A DNA stretch of 64,000 nucleotides from Mediterraneibacter gnavus ATCC 29149 (GTDB lineage Bacteria > Bacillota > Clostridia > Lachnospirales > Lachnospiraceae), in contig NZ_CP043051.1 in assembly GCF_008121495.1 (NCBI RefSeq), positions 1,715,501-1,779,500 of the forward strand, given 5' to 3'. Both the position numbers and the translations under genes were made by a program. The notes beneath the pieces were generated by a model. The model searched no databases. It was not told the DNA's origin and was given only the letters and a program-made list of their open reading frames with translations. Below are positions 7,380-14,678 of the stretch, piece by piece; position 1 is the stretch's first letter, and each line of letters begins with the position of its first letter.

Positions 7380-8960
7380 ATGCCCTGTCCACACAACGAA
7401 ATCACGATTGTGCAGCGCAGCCAGCGACAGTCTGCGGTTGCCGCCGCTGCTTACCAGAGTGGCGAAAAGCTGTTCTGTGAATACGACCAGCAAGTGAAGC
7501 ACTACTCGGAAAAGCGTGGTATCGTCCACAATGAAATCCTGCTCCCGGCAAATGCTCCGCCGGAGTATGCAGACCGCAATACCTTATGGAACGCCGCCGA
7601 AGCGGTGGAGAAGCAATGGAACTCCCAGCTTGCAAGGCGGTGGGTGCTTACCATCCCCAGAGAGATACCGCCTGACCAGTACGCTGTCCTTGTCCGGGAG
7701 TTTTGTGAACAGCAGTTTGTTTCCAAAGGCATGATCGTTGACTTTGCCATCCACGACCCCCATCCGCCGGGACACAATCCCCACGCCCATGTCATGCTCA
7801 CTATGAGGGCAATGGACGAACATGGAAAATGGCTTCCCAAGAGCCGCAAGGTTTATGACCTTGACGAAAACGGGGAACGGATAAAACTTCCGTCCGGCAG
7901 ATGGAAAAGCCACAAGGAGGATACGGTGGATTGGAACGACCAGAAGTATTGCGAAATCTGGCGGCATGAATGGGAGGTCATCCAGAACCGCTATCTGGAA
8001 GCCAATGACCGCCCAGAGCGTGTGGACTTGCGTTCTTATGCCAGACAGGGGCTTGATATTATCCCTACTGTCCATGAGGGAGCTGCTGTCCGGCAGATGG
8101 AAAAGCGGGGTATCCAGACGAACATCGGCAACCTGAACCGGGAAATCAGAGCTGCCAACAATCTGATGAAGTCCATCCGACAGCTTATCCAAAACCTCAA
8201 AGGCTGGATTACCGAGCTGGGAGAAAAACGAAAAGAACTGCTTGCACAAAAGGCGGCGGAGGAAGCGACACTTCTTCCCAATCTGCTGATGAAGTACATG
8301 GAGATACGAAAGGAAGAACGGAAGGACTGGACGAGGGCTGGACAGAACCGGGGGACTTCACAGGACTTAAAGGCAGTCAGCGAAGCCCTGTCCTATCTCC
8401 GGCAAAAGGGGCTTTCCACTGTGGAGGACTTAGAAGCATTTCTGGAATCCTCCGGGAAATCAGCCGCAGATTACCGCAATCAGATGAAGCCAAAGGAAGC
8501 CCGAAGCAAAGTGATTGACGGGATTCTTGCCAGCCGGACAGACTGCAAAGAATGTAAGGCTGTCTATGAGAAGTACCAGAAGATATTTTTTAAGAAAACA
8601 AAGGAAAAATTCAAACAGGAACACCCGGAGGTTGCCCGGTATGAGAAAGCCGCCGCCTACCTTGCCAAGCACCCGGACGATAAGGACAGTACCCAAAAGG
8701 AGCTGCAAGAGGAGCAGGAAACGCTTCTGGAAGAAATTGCAGCCCTGAAAACACCGCTGACCGAGGTACAGGAGGATTTGAAGAAGCTGCGGGACATTCG
8801 CTACTGGGTACGGAAAGCCACCCCCGGCACAGAAGAAAGCAAAGAGCCGCCCAAGAAACAGCCTATCAAAGAAGTCTTGCAGGATAAGGCTGACGAGAAA
8901 AAAGCACAAAGAACTGCCCCGGTGCAGACAAAACACAAACAACAGGATATGGAACTTTAA
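7380..8960 (+). CDS. MobA/MobL-family (MobQ) relaxase
   Basis: A 526-residue mobilization relaxase. The N-terminal nuclease domain shows the family start (residues about 8-25, with QRSQRQSAVAAAAYQSGEK), a Tyr-rich segment and the metal-binding His motif HNPHAHVML near residues 131-139. The C-terminal half (from about 240) is long, charged coiled coil. It nicks oriT and pilots the strand into a recipient using another element's type IV secretion system. The start follows a GAAAGGAGGG ribosome site. The predicted oriT lies upstream at 5899-5945. The nested position inside an ICE would let it use that ICE's secretion apparatus. Confidence 0.93.
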   Translation: MPCPHNEITIVQRSQRQSAVAAAAYQSGEKLFCEYDQQVKHYSEKRGIVHNEILLPANAPPEYADRNTLWNAAEAVEKQWNSQLARRWVLTIPREIPPDQYAVLVREFCEQQFVSKGMIVDFAIHDPHPPGHNPHAHVMLTMRAMDEHGKWLPKSRKVYDLDENGERIKLPSGRWKSHKEDTVDWNDQKYCEIWRHEWEVIQNRYLEANDRPERVDLRSYARQGLDIIPTVHEGAAVRQMEKRGIQTNIGNLNREIRAANNLMKSIRQLIQNLKGWITELGEKRKELLAQKAAEEATLLPNLLMKYMEIRKEERKDWTRAGQNRGTSQDLKAVSEALSYLRQKGLSTVEDLEAFLESSGKSAADYRNQMKPKEARSKVIDGILASRTDCKECKAVYEKYQKIFFKKTKEKFKQEHPEVARYEKAAAYLAKHPDDKDSTQKELQEEQETLLEEIAALKTPLTEVQEDLKKLRDIRYWVRKATPGTEESKEPPKKQPIKEVLQDKADEKKAQRTAPVQTKHKQQDMEL

Positions 8961-8963
8961 CAG

Positions 8964-9010
8964 GCACTTGCCATTTTCAGATTGAGAATGTCAGGTGCTT
9001 TTCTTTTTTT
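8964..9010 (+). terminator. Terminator after MobA/MobL gene
   Basis: A 15-bp imperfect hairpin (GCACTTGCCATTTTC at 8964-8978 with GAGAATGTCAGGTGC ending at 8998) precedes a long T-tract at 8999-9010. Confidence 0.8.
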
Positions 9011-9025
9011 CAAGGAGGGATAGAT

Positions 9026-9670
9026 TTGAATGTATTTGAAACTGTGAAGCAGTCCGTCACAACAAGACAGGCTGCGGAGCATTATGGAATCCATATAGGT
9101 CGGAACGGGATGGCTTGCTGCCCGTTCCATAACGATAAAACCCCAAGCATGAAGCTGGATCGGCGTTATCACTGCTTCGGCTGCGGTGCAGATGGGGATG
9201 TGATTGATTTTGCCGCCGCCCTGTATGGGCTGGGAAAGAAAGAAGCCGCCGTACAGCTGGCACAGGACTTCGGGCTTTCCTATGAGGACTGGAAACCGCC
9301 GGGAAAGGCAAAAAAGCCCAAGCCCCGGCAGAAATCCCCGGAGGAACAGTTTCAGGAAGCAAAGAACCGCTGCTTCCGTATCCTTGCCGATTATCTCCAC
9401 CTACTCCGGGAATGGAGAAAAGATTATGCCCCACACTCCCCGGAGGAAGCCTTTCATCCCCGGTTTGTGGAAGCCTTACAGAAGCAAGCCCATGTGGAAT
9501 ATCTGCTGGATGTGCTGCTGTTCGGGGAAACCGAGGAAAAAGCGGCTTTGATTACGGACTACGGAAAGGATGTGATACAGCTTGAACAGCGAATGGCAGA
9601 GCTTGCAGCCGCAGACGCAGCAAGAACTAAAAAACACCATAAACGCCATGCAGCCGCCCCAGAGCATTGA
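9026..9670 (+). CDS. CHC2 zinc-finger primase-like protein
   Basis: The protein has 214 residues, starting at TTG 9026 after an AAGGAGGG ribosome site. The CHC2 zinc finger of DnaG-type primases is complete (CCPFHNDKTPS, then YHCFGCGADGDVIDF, residues about 33-64). The TOPRIM catalytic domain is absent, so this is a DNA-binding module rather than a full primase. Residues 90-160 resemble the same region of the CHC2 domain in the ICE gene at 23,419, making the two paralogues. It overlaps the VapE-like gene by about 90 nt and probably works with it in replication of the element. Confidence 0.88.
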   Translation: MNVFETVKQSVTTRQAAEHYGIHIGRNGMACCPFHNDKTPSMKLDRRYHCFGCGADGDVIDFAAALYGLGKKEAAVQLAQDFGLSYEDWKPPGKAKKPKPRQKSPEEQFQEAKNRCFRILADYLHLLREWRKDYAPHSPEEAFHPRFVEALQKQAHVEYLLDVLLFGETEEKAALITDYGKDVIQLEQRMAELAAADAARTKKHHKRHAAAPEH

Positions 9671-10976
9671 GGAAATCAAGGCGGGGCTGGAAACTACCGA
9701 GAAAGGCGGTGTCCGTCAGAGCATACGAAACTGCCTGACTGTATTCCAGCGTGACCCGCTGCTTTCCGGGGCTATCGCCTACAACATCCTGACCGACCGC
9801 AAAGACATCATAAAGCCCATCGGTTTCCACAGGGAAAGCACCGCCTTAAACGATACGGACATGAAGTATCTGCTTCTCTATCTGGAAGAAACCTACGGGC
9901 TTACCAATGAGAAAAAGATTGATAACGCCATCGGGATTGTGGCGAATGAAAACAAGTACCATCCCATCCGGGATTATCTCAATACCCTTGTGTGGGATGG
10001 GACAGAGCGAATCCGCTTCTGCCTGCGGCACTTTTTGGGGGCTGACGCAGACGATTACACCTATGAAGCGTTGAAGCTATTCCTGCTGGGTGCAATCTCA
10101 CGAGCCTTTCAGCCCGGATGCAAGTTTGAAATCATGCTCTGTCTGGTAGGCGGTCAGGGGGCTGGCAAGTCCACCTTCTTCCGTCTGCTGGCAGTCCGGG
10201 ACGAGTGGTTCTCCGATGATTTGCGGAAGTTGGACGATGACAATGTGTACCGCAAGCTGCAAGGTCACTGGATTATCGAAATGTCGGAAATGATGGCAAC
10301 CGCAAACGCCAAGAGCATTGAGGAAATCAAGTCATTTTTAAGCCGGCAGAAAGAGGTTTACAAGATACCCTATGAAACCCACCCGGCAGACCGCCCCCGT
10401 CAGTGCGTGTTTGGCGGCACTTCCAATGCCCTTGACTTCCTGCCCCTTGACCGTTCCGGCAACCGCCGCTTTATCCCCGTCATGGTGTACCCGGAGCAAG
10501 CCGAGGTTCACATTTTAGAGGACGAAGCTGCTTCCAGAGCCTATATCGAGCAGATGTGGGCGGAAGCGATGGAGATTTACCGAAGCGGCAGGTTCAAGCT
10601 GGCTTTCAGCCCCGCCATGCAGCGGTATCTCAAAGAACACCAGAGGGATTTTATGCCGGAGGACACCAAAGCCGGGATGATACAGGCGTATCTTGATAAG
10701 TACACCGGGAGCATGGTCTGCTCCAAGCAGCTCTACAAGGAAGCCTTGAACCATGTCTTTGACGAGCCGAAGCAATGGGAAATCCGGGAAATCAACGAGA
10801 TTATGAACCAGTGCATTTCCGGCTGGCGGTACTTCCCAAACCCAAGAATGTTTTCCGAATATGGCAGACAAAAGGGCTGGGAGCGTGAAAACCCGGCAAC
10901 GGACTCCGGCAACCCGTCTGAAAAAACGATGGACGGTTTTGTGGAGGTCACAGAACAGATGGAGCTTCCATTCTGA
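9582..10976 (+). CDS. VapE-like (virulence-associated E) superfamily 3-type helicase
   Basis: Up to 464 residues; the open frame begins with TTG 9582, but ATG 9648 is also possible. The domain has a clear Walker A (GGQGAGKSTFF, about residue 187), followed by the family segment ELNxR-like WIIEMSEMMATAN, an IPYETHPADRPRQ loop, FGGTSN, and LDRSGNRRFIPV (arginine-finger region). VapE-like proteins are replicative helicases of phage satellites and mobilizable elements. With the CHC2 protein and the RepA-like protein it forms a small replication module. The overlap with CHC2 in another frame suggests translational coupling. Confidence 0.88.
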   Translation: MNSEWQSLQPQTQQELKNTINAMQPPQSIEEIKAGLETTEKGGVRQSIRNCLTVFQRDPLLSGAIAYNILTDRKDIIKPIGFHRESTALNDTDMKYLLLYLEETYGLTNEKKIDNAIGIVANENKYHPIRDYLNTLVWDGTERIRFCLRHFLGADADDYTYEALKLFLLGAISRAFQPGCKFEIMLCLVGGQGAGKSTFFRLLAVRDEWFSDDLRKLDDDNVYRKLQGHWIIEMSEMMATANAKSIEEIKSFLSRQKEVYKIPYETHPADRPRQCVFGGTSNALDFLPLDRSGNRRFIPVMVYPEQAEVHILEDEAASRAYIEQMWAEAMEIYRSGRFKLAFSPAMQRYLKEHQRDFMPEDTKAGMIQAYLDKYTGSMVCSKQLYKEALNHVFDEPKQWEIREINEIMNQCISGWRYFPNPRMFSEYGRQKGWERENPATDSGNPSEKTMDGFVEVTEQMELPF

Positions 10977-10988
10977 AAATGACAGCCC

Positions 10989-11172
10989 GTTGCATCCCCT
11001 GTTGCTATCCCGTTGCCGAGCCGGTTGCCGGGGAAAACCCCATAACTGCGGGCTTTTCTCCCTTATAACAACCAAAACAACAGAAAAATAAAAGAAAAGT
11101 ATAAATAGTAACCATCGCCAGATTGAGATTGTTTGCAAGGTCTTTTGAAGCCCGTTGCCGGACTTCGTTGCC
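10989..11172. repeat. Phased GTTGC(C) repeats between VapE and TnpW-like gene
   Basis: GTTGC occurs at 10989, 11001, 11012 and 11024 (spacing 12, 11, 12 bp) and GTTGCC again at 11154 and 11167. There is no gene between 10977 and 11217. The near-helical spacing next to replication genes resembles iterons, but the motif is short and could be coincidence. Confidence 0.4.
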
Positions 11173-11217
11173 GACACCCTCTGTCTGGCTATTTTCATGT
11201 ATGGAGGATAACTGCCT

Positions 11218-11415
11218 ATGGCAAAAAACAAAACAGAGATTCATGTTACAACGGTATTTGACGGGGAACTGGACGCAACCGATGTGTTCGTCAGCCTGAT
11301 TTCCCAGAAATACGGTAAGACAAATACGAAAGAATATCTTGCTAAAAGGAAAGATATGAGCTATAATGAAGATGAGGTTCAAAAGAGCCAGATACCGTCT
11401 GGATTGTGTGGGTAA
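11218..11415 (+). CDS. Small TnpW-like protein
   Basis: A 65-residue protein ending directly before the recombinase gene (stop at 11415, next ATG at 11416). The middle (IHVTTVFDGELDATDVFVSL) fits the pattern of the small transposon-encoded TnpW family that accompanies TnpX-like recombinases, but the similarity is short and I am not certain. The C-terminal 20 residues look unconstrained. It is preceded by a GGAGGATAA ribosome site. A role in excision or as an accessory factor is only inferred from position. Confidence 0.55.
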   Translation: MAKNKTEIHVTTVFDGELDATDVFVSLISQKYGKTNTKEYLAKRKDMSYNEDEVQKSQIPSGLCG

Positions 11416-13086
11416 ATGGCTATGATGAACGAAATGGAATACAGAACAATCGGTTCGGCACTTGCCGGAGGGTATCGTGCAGCGGTCTATTGCAGGCTGT
11501 CAAAGGACGATGACCTGCAAGGCGAAAGTGCCAGTATCGCAAACCAGCGTGATATGCTGGAAAAATACTGCGAAAAGCAGGGATGGGAGGTTGTGGCAGT
11601 CTATCAGGACGATGGCTTCACAGGTCTTAATATGGAGCGTCCTGATTTACAGAGAATGTTGAGAGCCATTGAGCGCAGGCAAATCAACCTTGTCATCACG
11701 AAAGACCTCAGCCGACTGGGGCGTAACTATCTGCAAACCGGGCATTTGATTGAGGACTTTTTCCCAAGAAACGGTGTCCGCTATATCGCCATGAATGACG
11801 GAATCGACACCCTGCGGGATAACAACGACATTGCCCCGTTCAAAAATATCCTGAACGAGATGTACAGCAAGGATATTTCCAAGAAAGTCCATTCCTCTTA
11901 TCTTCTGAAAGCGCAGAAAGGACAGTTTACCGGGTGTCTTGCCCCGTTTGGATATCGGAAAGACCCGGAGGACAAAAACCATCTGCTCATTGACGAGGAA
12001 ACCGCCCCGATTGTGCGGCTGATTTTCGGATATGCCCTGAACGGTCATGGTCCGAACTATATCCGCAGACGGCTGGAGGAAGAAAAAATCCCCTGCCCCA
12101 CATGGTGGAACCGGGAACGGGGGCTTCGCAATACCCGCACCAAATGGGAAAAGAAAGACCCGGAAAACGGGCGGTATATGTGGGACTTCTCCGTTATCAA
12201 AGACCTTTTGATGAATCCCGTCTACACCGGGGCGATTGCTTCCCAGAAAAAGGACTACCGTTTCAAAATCGGCACGATTGGGGAAAAGAAGCCGGAGGAC
12301 TGGATTGTGGTGGAGGGGCAGCATGAACCGCTGATTGATCGCATGAGCTTTGACATTGTGCAGAACAAGCTGAAATCCCGCCAGCGTCCGGGGCAGACTA
12401 ATGAAATCAGCCTGTTTGCCGGACTGTTAAAATGCGGCGAGTGTGGGAAGTCGCTGACAGTACGCTACACAAACGCAAAACATCCCCAGCAGATTTATTC
12501 CTGCAAGACCTACAATGCCTTTGGAAAGAACCACTGCACCCAGCACCGGATTGACTATGACACCCTTTACAGCCATGTGCTGCGGAAAATCCGGGAATGT
12601 GCCAGAGCTGCCCTGATGGACGGGGAAGCGGTTGCTGACCGCCTGACCAATACCTGTGAAGCCGAGCAGCGGGAACAGCGGGAAGCAATGGAACGCTCCC
12701 TTACAAGGGACGAGGAACGGATTGAGGTTCTGGACAAAATGGTCATGCGGCTTTATGAGGATATGATTGCAGGGCGTATCAGTGAGCAGAATTTCAACAC
12801 CATGCTGGAAAAGACACAGACCGAGCAGACGGAGCTTAAAGCAAAAGTGTCCGAGGGCAGAAAGCGGCTGTCCGATGAAGTCCAGCTTGCCAATGACGCA
12901 AAACAATGGGTGGAAGCCATTCAGGAATACGCCAATATCACAGAGCTGGACGTAGCCACCCTCAACCGCTTAATCAAAGAAATCGTCGTGCATGAGCGCA
13001 TTGACGAAGATAAAACAAGACACATTTCTATCGAAATTCATTTTAATCTCAAACCCATCCCAGAGGTGGAACAGGTCACTGCCTGA
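11416..13086 (+). CDS. Large serine recombinase (TnpX/TndX-like integrase)
   Basis: A 556-residue integrase of the large serine recombinase family. The catalytic domain begins YRAAVYCRLSKDD with the nucleophile at Ser29, followed by TKDLSRLGRNYL and the DISKKVHSSY helix. A recombinase domain follows, then a zinc beta-ribbon (LLKCGECGKSL and YSCKTYNAFGKNHC, about residues 337-375) and a coiled coil near residues 415-490. It should integrate and excise the mobilizable element at a GA dinucleotide, the usual TnpX crossover. It lies at the right end of the element, as in Tn4451 and Tn5397. The downstream junction interrupts Maff2. Confidence 0.95.
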   Translation: MAMMNEMEYRTIGSALAGGYRAAVYCRLSKDDDLQGESASIANQRDMLEKYCEKQGWEVVAVYQDDGFTGLNMERPDLQRMLRAIERRQINLVITKDLSRLGRNYLQTGHLIEDFFPRNGVRYIAMNDGIDTLRDNNDIAPFKNILNEMYSKDISKKVHSSYLLKAQKGQFTGCLAPFGYRKDPEDKNHLLIDEETAPIVRLIFGYALNGHGPNYIRRRLEEEKIPCPTWWNRERGLRNTRTKWEKKDPENGRYMWDFSVIKDLLMNPVYTGAIASQKKDYRFKIGTIGEKKPEDWIVVEGQHEPLIDRMSFDIVQNKLKSRQRPGQTNEISLFAGLLKCGECGKSLTVRYTNAKHPQQIYSCKTYNAFGKNHCTQHRIDYDTLYSHVLRKIRECARAALMDGEAVADRLTNTCEAEQREQREAMERSLTRDEERIEVLDKMVMRLYEDMIAGRISEQNFNTMLEKTQTEQTELKAKVSEGRKRLSDEVQLANDAKQWVEAIQEYANITELDVATLNRLIKEIVVHERIDEDKTRHISIEIHFNLKPIPEVEQVTA

Positions 13087-13173
13087 CCTGTCCCGCCGGG
13101 ACGGTTCTCTTAACAACACCATATAGATTTTTTGTACGCCGCCGCCCGCCATCGAGCAGAGTTTTACACCTAA

Positions 13174-13263
13174 TTGGGGATAAAACAGCTTATGGCCGGC
13201 GCTGGTGTAGCCGTAGTCGGCATGGTCCTTGTACCTCTGCTCTCCGGGCTTTTCTCTGTCTAA
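13174..13263 (+). pseudogene. 3' remnant of Maff2-family membrane protein gene
   Basis: From GGGATA the frame reads IKQLMAGAGVAVVGMVLVPL and then LSGLFSV with a stop at 13261. This is the conserved C-terminus of the small Maff2 membrane proteins found just before TrbL genes in Tn1549-like ICEs. There is a stop directly upstream (13171) and no start, so the 5' half is missing. The break coincides with the right end of the serine-recombinase element. It is followed by the expected ICE gene order, which makes it a marker of insertion. Confidence 0.8.
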
Positions 13264-13285
13264 GCGTCCCTGCATGAAATCCTTG

Positions 13286-13311
13286 CCGCTCCCGCTGCTT
13301 TGCGGGAGCGG
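13286..13311. other. Strong hairpin before TrbL-like gene
   Basis: A perfect 10-bp inverted repeat CCGCTCCCGC/GCGGGAGCGG with a 6-nt loop lies 21 nt before the TrbL-like start. There is no T-run, so it is more likely an mRNA-stability or processing element than a terminator. Confidence 0.5.
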
Positions 13312-13332
13312 CGGAAAGGAGGTTGACACCGT

Positions 13333-14202
13333 ATGGATTTCTTACTTGAAGCCCTGACAAATTGGCTGAAAGAAATGCTGGTGGGCGGTATTATGAGCAA
13401 CCTTTCGGGGATGTTTGACAGCGTAAACCAACAGGTCGCGGATATATCCGTACAGGTAGGCCAGACACCACAGGGATGGAATGGCAGTATTTTCAGTATG
13501 ATTGAGAATCTGTCCAACTCCATCATGGTGCCGATTGCAGGCGTGATCCTGGCTATTGTGATGACCGTAGACCTGATCCAGATGATCGCAGACAAAAACA
13601 ACCTGCACGATGTGGACACCTGGATGATCTTCAAGTGGGTGTTCAAGAGCGCCGCCGCTATTTTGATTGTCACTAACACTTGGAATATCGTGATGGGCGT
13701 CTTTGATATGGCCCAGAGCGTGGTGGCGCAGGCGGCAGGGATCATCGGTTCAGATGCGTCCATTGACATTTCCTCAGTTATGACCGATCTGGAACCAAGG
13801 CTGATGGAAATGGATCTGGGGCCGCTGTTCGGGCTTTGGTTCCAATCCCTCTTTATCGGCATTACCATGTGGGCGCTGTATATCTGTATCTTTATCGTCA
13901 TTTATGGCCGTATGATCGAGATTTACCTTGTGACTTCGGTGGCTCCCGTTCCAATGGCTGCCATGATGGGCAAGGAATGGGGCGGTATGGGACAGAACTA
14001 CCTCCGTTCCCTGCTGGCGCTGGGCTTTCAGGCGTTTCTCATCATCGTCTGCGTGGCAATTTATGCTGTGCTGGTGCAGAACATCGCTTTGGAAGATGAC
14101 ATCATCATGGCGATCTGGAGCTGCGTGGGTTACACCGTACTGCTGTGCTTTACGCTATTCAAAACCGGCAGCCTCGCAAAATCAGTCTTTCAGGCGCATT
14201 AA
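13333..14202 (+). CDS. TrbL/VirB6-like conjugation channel membrane protein
   Basis: A 289-residue protein with about six transmembrane segments (for example around residues 58-76, 105-125, 175-200, 207-222, 230-255 and 263-283) and a short polar N-terminus. It occupies the TrbL/VirB6 position of Firmicutes ICEs, after Maff2 and before PrgI, and would form part of the inner-membrane mating channel. The start ATG follows GGAAAGGAGGTTG. The nested IME has separated it from its usual upstream partner; no new promoter is obvious, so its expression may depend on read-through from the IME. Confidence 0.85.
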   Translation: MDFLLEALTNWLKEMLVGGIMSNLSGMFDSVNQQVADISVQVGQTPQGWNGSIFSMIENLSNSIMVPIAGVILAIVMTVDLIQMIADKNNLHDVDTWMIFKWVFKSAAAILIVTNTWNIVMGVFDMAQSVVAQAAGIIGSDASIDISSVMTDLEPRLMEMDLGPLFGLWFQSLFIGITMWALYICIFIVIYGRMIEIYLVTSVAPVPMAAMMGKEWGGMGQNYLRSLLALGFQAFLIIVCVAIYAVLVQNIALEDDIIMAIWSCVGYTVLLCFTLFKTGSLAKSVFQAH

Positions 14203-14222
14203 AACGGAAGGAGGTTTCCACA

Positions 14223-14678
14223 TTGGCTTATGTACCCGTACCCAAAGATTTAACCAAAGTCAAAACCAAGGTCATGTTCAATCTGACCCGAAGGCAGCTG
14301 GTCTGCTTTACCACAGGGGCGCTTGTAGGCATACCGCTGTTCTTTTTGCTCCGTGAGCCTGCGGGAAACAGCATGGCCGCCATGTGTATGATGCTGGTCA
14401 TGATGCCCTTCTTCCTGCTGGCAATGTATGAAAAGCATGGACAGCCCCTGGAAAAGATCGTCGGCAACATCCTAAAAGTGGCTGTGATCCGTCCCAAGCA
14501 GCGTCCCTACCAGACCAATAACTTTTATGCCGTATTAAAGCGGCAGGAAATGCTCGATAAGGAGGTGTATGACATTGTTCACCGCAATCAAAAACTGGCT
14601 GTATCGTCTGTTCGGCAAAACCGAGGAAAAAACTGTGCAGCCGGTAAAGACAAAGAAAAAGCTGTCCCGCGCCGATAA
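14223..14678 (+). CDS. PrgI-family conjugation protein
   Basis: From TTG 14223 (after GGAGGTTTCCA) the protein has 151 residues. It starts AYVPVPKDLTKVKTKVMFNL and has two transmembrane segments (about residues 26-45 and 52-70) followed by EKHGQPLEKIVGN and the VIRPKQRPYQTNNFYAVL motif, all typical of PrgI proteins of Gram-positive type IV secretion systems (VirB3-like). The C-terminal 35 residues overlap the VirB4 gene in another frame. PrgI probably anchors the VirB4 ATPase at the membrane. Confidence 0.9.
   Translation: MAYVPVPKDLTKVKTKVMFNLTRRQLVCFTTGALVGIPLFFLLREPAGNSMAAMCMMLVMMPFFLLAMYEKHGQPLEKIVGNILKVAVIRPKQRPYQTNNFYAVLKRQEMLDKEVYDIVHRNQKLAVSSVRQNRGKNCAAGKDKEKAVPRR

Larger units (their letters stand above)
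1..13180. mobile_element. Integrative mobilizable element, right part (left end outside window)
   Basis: The gene order XRE, small Cys protein, RepA-like, DUF3847, oriT, MobA/MobL relaxase, CHC2, VapE, small TnpW-like gene, large serine recombinase is a mobilizable module of the Tn4451/Tn5397 recombinase type. The recombinase gene sits at the right edge, as is usual. The right junction is inferred at about 13,179-13,180 (a GA dinucleotide, the usual crossover of TnpX-like recombinases), because in-frame Maff2 coding sequence resumes immediately after it. No 5' Maff2 piece is visible, so the left end must be upstream of base 1. The MarR-MATE operon and the C45 hydrolase are cargo. The exact ends are inference. 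Confidence 0.7.

Noticed and set aside
10989..11172. CRISPR array
   Set aside because: The repeats are only 5-6 bp with 6-7 bp gaps. No array of 25-40 bp repeats with spacers is present anywhere in the window.
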